Source: Pseudorhizobium tarimense (lineage in GTDB: Bacteria > Pseudomonadota > Alphaproteobacteria > Rhizobiales > Rhizobiaceae). From it: 64,000 nt of DNA. The position numbers were made by a program, and so were the translations under genes. Below, in pieces: positions 60,470 to 64,000 of this stretch; position 1 is the stretch's first letter, and the number at the start of each line of letters is the position of its first letter. The stretch covers positions 1 to 64,000 of the forward strand of contig NZ_JALJRA010000009.1 in NCBI RefSeq assembly GCF_022968135.1. The letters run 5' to 3'. The notes under the pieces were generated by a model. That model was not told the origin of the DNA. It made no database searches and worked only from the letters and a program-made list of their open reading frames with translations.

Positions 60470-61510
60470 ATGAGTGATGAAGACCGCCTGATATCCGCGG
60501 AGAAGCGAGGCGAAGACCTGGACGTCACGCTGCGCCCGCAGACGCTTGACGAATTCACCGGCCAGGCAGAGGCGCGCGCGAACCTCAAGGTCTTCATCGA
60601 GGCGGCGAAGAACCGCGGCGAGGCGCTGGATCATGTGCTGTTCGTCGGGCCTCCGGGGCTTGGCAAGACGACGCTGGCGCAGATCATGGCGAAGGAGCTC
60701 GGCGTCAATTTCCGCTCCACCTCCGGGCCGGTGATCGCCAAGGCTGGCGACCTTGCCGCTCTGCTCACCAATCTCGAAGAGCGCGACGTGCTCTTCATCG
60801 ACGAGATCCACAGGCTCAATCCGGCGGTCGAGGAAATCCTCTATCCCGCGATGGAGGATTTCCAGCTCGATCTGATCATCGGCGAGGGCCCGGCGGCGCG
60901 TTCGGTGAAGATCGACCTGTCGAAGTTCACGCTGGTTGCGGCGACGACGCGGCTGGGGCTCCTGACGACTCCGCTGCGCGACCGCTTCGGCATTCCGGTG
61001 CGCCTCTCCTTTTATACGGTCGAGGAACTGGAAGGCATCGTGCGCCGCGGCGCTCGCCTGATGGGGCTTGGAATGACCGACGACGGCGCCCGCGAGATCG
61101 CCAGGCGCGCCCGCGGCACGCCGCGCATCGCCGGGCGGCTCTTGCGCCGGGTGCGTGATTTCGCCGAAGTGGCACGTGCCGAGGCTGTCACGCGGGAGAT
61201 TGCCGACGAGGCACTGACGCGGCTCAACGTCGATAACATGGGTCTCGACCAGCTCGACATGCGCTATCTGTCGATGATCGCCGCAAATTTCGGCGGCGGG
61301 CCGGTCGGAATCGAGACGATCGCGGCCGGCCTTTCGGAGCCGCGTGATGCGATCGAGGACATCATCGAGCCCTACATGATCCAGCAGGGCTTCATCCAGA
61401 GGACGCCGCGCGGACGCATTCTGACGGCCACCGCCTGGAAGCATCTCGGCTTGCAGCCGCCGAAGGATCTGGAGGCAGCGCAGTTCCGCCTCAGCCTCGA
61501 CCAGGACTAG
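60470..61510 (+). CDS. ruvB: Holliday junction branch-migration ATPase RuvB
   Basis: 346 residues. Walker [14 protein letters not shown], Walker [11 protein letters not shown], sensor-1 AATTRLG and arginine finger region [12 protein letters not shown], and a C-terminal winged helix with [19 protein letters not shown]. It drives branch migration as a hexamer with RuvA. The DUF2945 remnant starts 12 bases after its stop. Confidence 0.97.
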   Translation: MSDEDRLISAEKRGEDLDVTLRPQTLDEFTGQAEARANLKVFIEAAKNRGEALDHVLFVGPPGLGKTTLAQIMAKELGVNFRSTSGPVIAKAGDLAALLTNLEERDVLFIDEIHRLNPAVEEILYPAMEDFQLDLIIGEGPAARSVKIDLSKFTLVAATTRLGLLTTPLRDRFGIPVRLSFYTVEELEGIVRRGARLMGLGMTDDGAREIARRARGTPRIAGRLLRRVRDFAEVARAEAVTREIADEALTRLNVDNMGLDQLDMRYLSMIAANFGGGPVGIETIAAGLSEPRDAIEDIIEPYMIQQGFIQRTPRGRILTATAWKHLGLQPPKDLEAAQFRLSLDQD

Positions 61511-61522
61511 GCCGCCTCAACA

Positions 61523-61737
61523 ATGTGATTGCGACAAGGTCGAGTGGAAGTGGGGTGCCAACAGGGCCGAAGGCACGGCCAAGGATCGCTTCACCAACGA
61601 TGTGGAGCGGACCATCAAGGGCACCAAGGTAAAGCGTAAAGCTGACAAGGAACGAGCCAGCCTACCTCATCAAGCAGGAGGACGGCGACAGGGTGCTGAA
61701 GAGCCAGTCGGAGCTGAAGAAGAAAAATGGCAAGTGA
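61523..61737 (+). pseudogene. DUF2945 (hypervirulence-associated, Tudor-like) remnant, frameshifted
   Basis: The DUF2945 sequence can be read in two frames. KVEWKWGANRAEGTAKDRFT begins at 61536, reaching KADKE near 61650; then one extra A (61651-61652, GGAACG instead of GGACG) shifts the frame, after which YLIKQEDGDRVLKSQSELKKK continues to TGA at 61735-61737. The start is also damaged: the candidate ATG at 61523 is immediately followed by TGA. The original family is a small Tudor-like protein of unknown role. Two lesions make a functional product unlikely unless it is a sequencing artefact. Confidence 0.7.
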
Positions 61738-62035
61738 GGCGAACGACTTCATGCCGCCTGCCGATGTCGCGGCGGCTGCTGAGAAGGGGCTCGAACTGCG
61801 CCGGTATTTTCACCGTGGCGGTACCCAGGTCGGCGTTGCCCGAGCGCGTGACCTGAAGAACCGACGCAAGCTTTCCGACGACACGCGGATGGTGAGCTAT
61901 CTTGCGCGGCACAAGGTCGACAAGCGCGGTAAGAACTTCGGCAACAACGGGGATCCTTCTGCTGGCTATATTGCCTGGCTGTTTGGGAGCGGTGATGCCG
62001 GCAGCGCATGGGCCGAGGAGCAGAAATCGGCCTAG
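61727..62035 (+). CDS. Small conserved hypothetical protein
   Basis: 102 residues, ATG inside the last codons of the DUF2945 remnant. FMPPADVAAAAEKGLELRRYF, GVARARDLKNRRKLSDDTRM and PSAGYIAWLFGSGDAGSAWA are coherent and resemble short hypothetical proteins that I associate with DUF2945 genes, though I cannot name a family with certainty. It is soluble, with no signal peptide. It may be a relic of the same small gene set. Confidence 0.65.
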   Translation: MASEANDFMPPADVAAAAEKGLELRRYFHRGGTQVGVARARDLKNRRKLSDDTRMVSYLARHKVDKRGKNFGNNGDPSAGYIAWLFGSGDAGSAWAEEQKSA

Positions 62036-62052
62036 AGAGCTCGCAGTGATGG

Positions 62053-62937
62053 CTATGGCAACTGGTAAGCGATAGCCAGCCGTTCCAGCGAACGGAGGAG
62101 CAAAGCCTCTCCACCCGGAACCCAACCAAGAACGTGAATTGCGCTCGTGATCATCTCCCGTACGGCTCCTGTATCGGCTTGCCGCGGGAGGGGATGTGGG
62201 CAGCGCGACAGGGCCTTCAGCGGCGCCAGGATCGTGGCGGTGTCTGTGACGACGTCGCTGACGTTGAAGCTCCCCTGTGCCTCATCATTCTGCAGCATCA
62301 GCCGCACTACCGCTGCAACGTCCCCGCCATGGACCTCTGTCCCTGCACGAGAGGGAATGGGATTACCAGCGAGATAATCGAGAAACAGCGGGTCCCACTT
62401 ATTCGGGCGGAGATCGCCGTACACGCCGGTGAGACGAAGGCTGGCGGTCCTGAAGTTGGGCGCTGACAACCGCGCCAGCGCCGCCTCAGCCTCAAGTTTC
62501 GCCTGTCCGTAGAGCGAGTTCGGTGCGAGATCAGCGGTTTCGATCAGCGGCAAGCCATCGGCAAGTCCATCATAGACGGCGCGGCTGGAGAGAAAGATGC
62601 AGCGGCGGACGCCGGCAGCCTTGGCTTTTTCAAAAACGCGGATCGTGCCGTCGACATTCAGGCTCCGGAACCGGCCAGGATCAGCTCCTTCGCCACCGCG
62701 ATATTTTCCTGGAAGGTGATCCAAGGCTGCGTGAACGAAGGCATCGGCACCGTCGAAGGCATGTGCCTGAGCCGCAGTCGGGTCCAACGTCAGAGGCACG
62801 AAGCGGGCTTGGCCGACGAACCAGCCCTCCGGCGGCGGTGTCCGTCCGCCGACGGTGACATCGTAGCCCGCTTCCAGCAGTCCGTTGACGATGTATCGGC
62901 CGACCAGCCCGGATCCGCCGGCAACGAGCACCCGCAT
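62053..62937 (-). CDS. NAD-dependent epimerase/dehydratase, candidate SqdC
   Basis: 294 residues. MRVLVAGGSGLVGRYIV is a Rossmann NAD site, SSRAVYD and YGQAKLEAE the YxxxK region of extended SDR proteins, and SLRLTGVYGD a substrate-loop motif. It lies 3 bases after the stop of the glycogenin-like glycosyltransferase (minus strand order sqdB, sqdD, this gene). In Rhodobacter the operon order is sqdB-sqdD-sqdC and SqdC acts in sulfoquinovosyl diacylglycerol synthesis. The name rests on gene order, so sqdC is inference. Confidence 0.7.
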   Translation of the reverse strand: MRVLVAGGSGLVGRYIVNGLLEAGYDVTVGGRTPPPEGWFVGQARFVPLTLDPTAAQAHAFDGADAFVHAALDHLPGKYRGGEGADPGRFRSLNVDGTIRVFEKAKAAGVRRCIFLSSRAVYDGLADGLPLIETADLAPNSLYGQAKLEAEAALARLSAPNFRTASLRLTGVYGDLRPNKWDPLFLDYLAGNPIPSRAGTEVHGGDVAAVVRLMLQNDEAQGSFNVSDVVTDTATILAPLKALSRCPHPLPRQADTGAVREMITSAIHVLGWVPGGEALLLRSLERLAIAYQLP

Positions 62938-62940
62938 GGC

Positions 62941-63795
62941 CTAGCTCCGCGGGTTTGGTAGTTGTGTAGGGTCCGGGACCCGCCCTTCGTGGAAATCGCG
63001 CCAGAGATCGATCAGAGGGCGAAGCTGGTCCGCCTTTGGATGGTCTTCCTCCCAAGGCTTCTCATACTGGTAGTGCAGGATGGCGACGCTTCGCCAGTCC
63101 CACAGGGCCGGCATGTTGAACCAGACGTATTGCAGCATGTTCATGAACACCGGCAGGCCGTGCCAATCGGGGAAGAAACTTCCCAGAAAGGTCTGATCGG
63201 TGCGCCGCCAGAAGGCTCCGGGCTGATCCAGGCGCTGCAGCATCCGGTTGAAGGTATCCGCCGACGGTCGCGCAACGAAGACGCCGGAGTTGAGCCGATG
63301 GAAGTCGGCGAGGCTCTCGTAGACGTTCGGGGCGGCGGAGAATTCCGGGTAGCCGAACAGCTTGTCGACGTTCCTAAGCACGACTGCATCGGCGTCGATG
63401 AAAACGCAGCTAAGGTACTCGGTCAGCTGCCAGAGCCGCAGCTTGCAGAAATTGTCCAACGGTGTGTGGAAGTCAGGCTTCCGCCCCTTCGTGAACGGGG
63501 CGGCACCGTGGATGTTCTTGCGGGCGTGGCGCTCGTTGAAGGCCTCCGAAAGCGGCAGGTGGTCGACCTCGACGAGCCGGCAGCCAATATTGGCGAGGCG
63601 CCCGAGATCCGCCGTCTCTACTGCTCCGGTGTGAAGCACGACGATGTCAGCCGTGGTGCGGGTATGTCGCAATGACTTGGCTAATGCGGTGGCGCCCTTG
63701 GCGTAGTCTGCATTGGTAACCAGGGTGACGAAAGCGCGGTCGCTGCCGGCAGGGGAGGCGGGGCGAAGGCCCTGGGTACCGAAATCGGCCGGCAT
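62941..63795 (-). CDS. sqdD: Glycogenin-like family 8 glycosyltransferase, probable SqdD
   Basis: 284 residues. AFVTLVTNADYAKGATALAKSL is the family 8 N-terminus, FIDADAVVL the DxD metal motif, and HRLNSGVFVARP and FLGSFFPDWHGLP follow. Rhodobacter SqdD is known to resemble glycogenins and takes part in transfer of sulfoquinovose to the lipid. The start at 63795 overlaps the TGA of the partial sqdB (63795-63797), consistent with one operon. Confidence 0.85.
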   Translation of the reverse strand: MPADFGTQGLRPASPAGSDRAFVTLVTNADYAKGATALAKSLRHTRTTADIVVLHTGAVETADLGRLANIGCRLVEVDHLPLSEAFNERHARKNIHGAAPFTKGRKPDFHTPLDNFCKLRLWQLTEYLSCVFIDADAVVLRNVDKLFGYPEFSAAPNVYESLADFHRLNSGVFVARPSADTFNRMLQRLDQPGAFWRRTDQTFLGSFFPDWHGLPVFMNMLQYVWFNMPALWDWRSVAILHYQYEKPWEEDHPKADQLRPLIDLWRDFHEGRVPDPTQLPNPRS

Positions 63796-64000
63796 CAGGA
63801 GACCGACTTCAGCCGCTTGCCTTCAGGATCGTGTTCCACAGTGGCGGCGATGTCTTTCGTCCAGGCGGAGACGGCCGGAACGCGCGAGCGGTCGACGCGG
63901 TAGGCGAATTTTTTCGCCACGTCGACGATCTCCTCCAGCAGGCCTTCGCCGAGCGTCGTTGGTTGCAGGCCAAGCCCGAGGAACTTCTCGTTCTTGACGA
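63795..64000 (-). CDS. sqdB: UDP-sulfoquinovose synthase, C-terminal part (partial)
   Basis: Only the last about 68 residues are in the window: KNEKFLGLGLQPTTLGEGLL, then FAYRVDRSRVPAVSAW and a short tail. This resembles the C-terminus of SqdB-type extended SDR proteins, which make UDP-sulfoquinovose from UDP-glucose and sulfite. Its place directly upstream of and overlapping sqdD supports that. The gene continues beyond base 64000 on the minus strand. Confidence 0.75.
   Translation of the reverse strand, partial: VKNEKFLGLGLQPTTLGEGLLEEIVDVAKKFAYRVDRSRVPAVSAWTKDIAATVEHDPEGKRLKSVS

Noticed and set aside
60056..61444. Minus-strand frame of 462 codons
   Set aside because: It covers ruvA/ruvB antisense; rich in Arg, His and Gln with no family pattern.
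1..64000. CRISPR array, insertion sequence, prophage, tRNA or rRNA
   Set aside because: I saw no regularly spaced repeats, no transposase or phage structural genes, no CCA-ended cloverleaf sequence and no rRNA-like stretch. A tRNA could be missed by eye; a covariance search would settle it.

Overview
The window looks like chromosome from a member of the Rhizobiaceae (Hyphomicrobiales, Alphaproteobacteria). It is GC-rich and gene-dense and carries group markers: homospermidine synthase, a GapR-type DUF2312 protein, an RcdA-type DUF1465 protein, an alphaproteobacterial-style 6S RNA beside zapA, class I fructose-bisphosphate aldolase next to pgk, a CtrA-like TTAA-N7-TTAA box and the start of a bacterial sulfolipid (sqd) operon. 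I see no insertion sequences, prophage, CRISPR array, rRNA or tRNA. The genus is not resolved.

Layout. 1-5.5 kb: the tail of a probable galU, a periplasm-to-outer-membrane beta-barrel protein, arabinose-5-phosphate isomerase (kdsD), an NfeD/SPFH membrane pair and hemH. 5.6-16 kb: a secreted 5'-nucleotidase with a C-terminal LysM domain, a small lipoprotein, homospermidine synthase, a divergent LysR/SDR/Atu4866-domain unit, the folate genes pabB-pabC, and oligoendopeptidase pepF. 16-25 kb: an NtrC-type regulator lacking the GAFTGA loop, a DUF882 peptidase-like exported protein, gapR, DUF1244, N-formylglutamate amidohydrolase, DUF1036, pyruvate kinase, an alpha/beta hydrolase, a TPR protein and a short ribosomal protein L36. 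25-34 kb: purE-purK, two DUF465 small proteins, ArsR, a TSUP exporter, a ThiE-like protein, a Sel1-repeat protein, suhB and a MotA/MotB-like motor pair. 34-47 kb: an ABC exporter, rpmE, rcdA, DUF1192-MFS, then a central-carbon block (fda, pgk, gap, tkt) with a K+/H+ antiporter inside it. 47-55 kb: DUF4164-zapA-6S RNA, a three-gene phosphorelay (CHASE3 kinase, CheY-like regulator, receiver-HisKA_2 kinase), a CNNM/CorC protein, 5-formyltetrahydrofolate cyclo-ligase, a YmdB-type phosphodiesterase and an MBL-fold protein. 55-64 kb: yebC, a luciferase-like oxidoreductase, a soluble degenerate chemoreceptor, then ruvC-[AbrB/PIN toxin-antitoxin]-ruvA-ruvB, a frameshifted DUF2945 remnant, and sqdB(partial)-sqdD-putative sqdC.

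How the parts connect. Most of the window is housekeeping: nucleotide, folate, haem and central carbon metabolism, division and DNA repair. Many genes share stop/start overlaps (purE/purK, DUF1036/pykA, DUF1192/MFS, kinase/regulator, toxin/ruvA, sqdB/sqdD), so translational coupling is common. The items I think most deserve follow-up are: the MotA/MotB-like pair outside any flagellar locus; the GAFTGA-less response regulator; the toxin-antitoxin pair inside the ruv operon with its own perfect operator-like palindrome; a 33-bp palindrome upstream of fda; CtrA-like boxes upstream of rcdA; the mirrored terminators around a possible small RNA at 19.7-19.87 kb; and the LysM-bearing nucleotidase.
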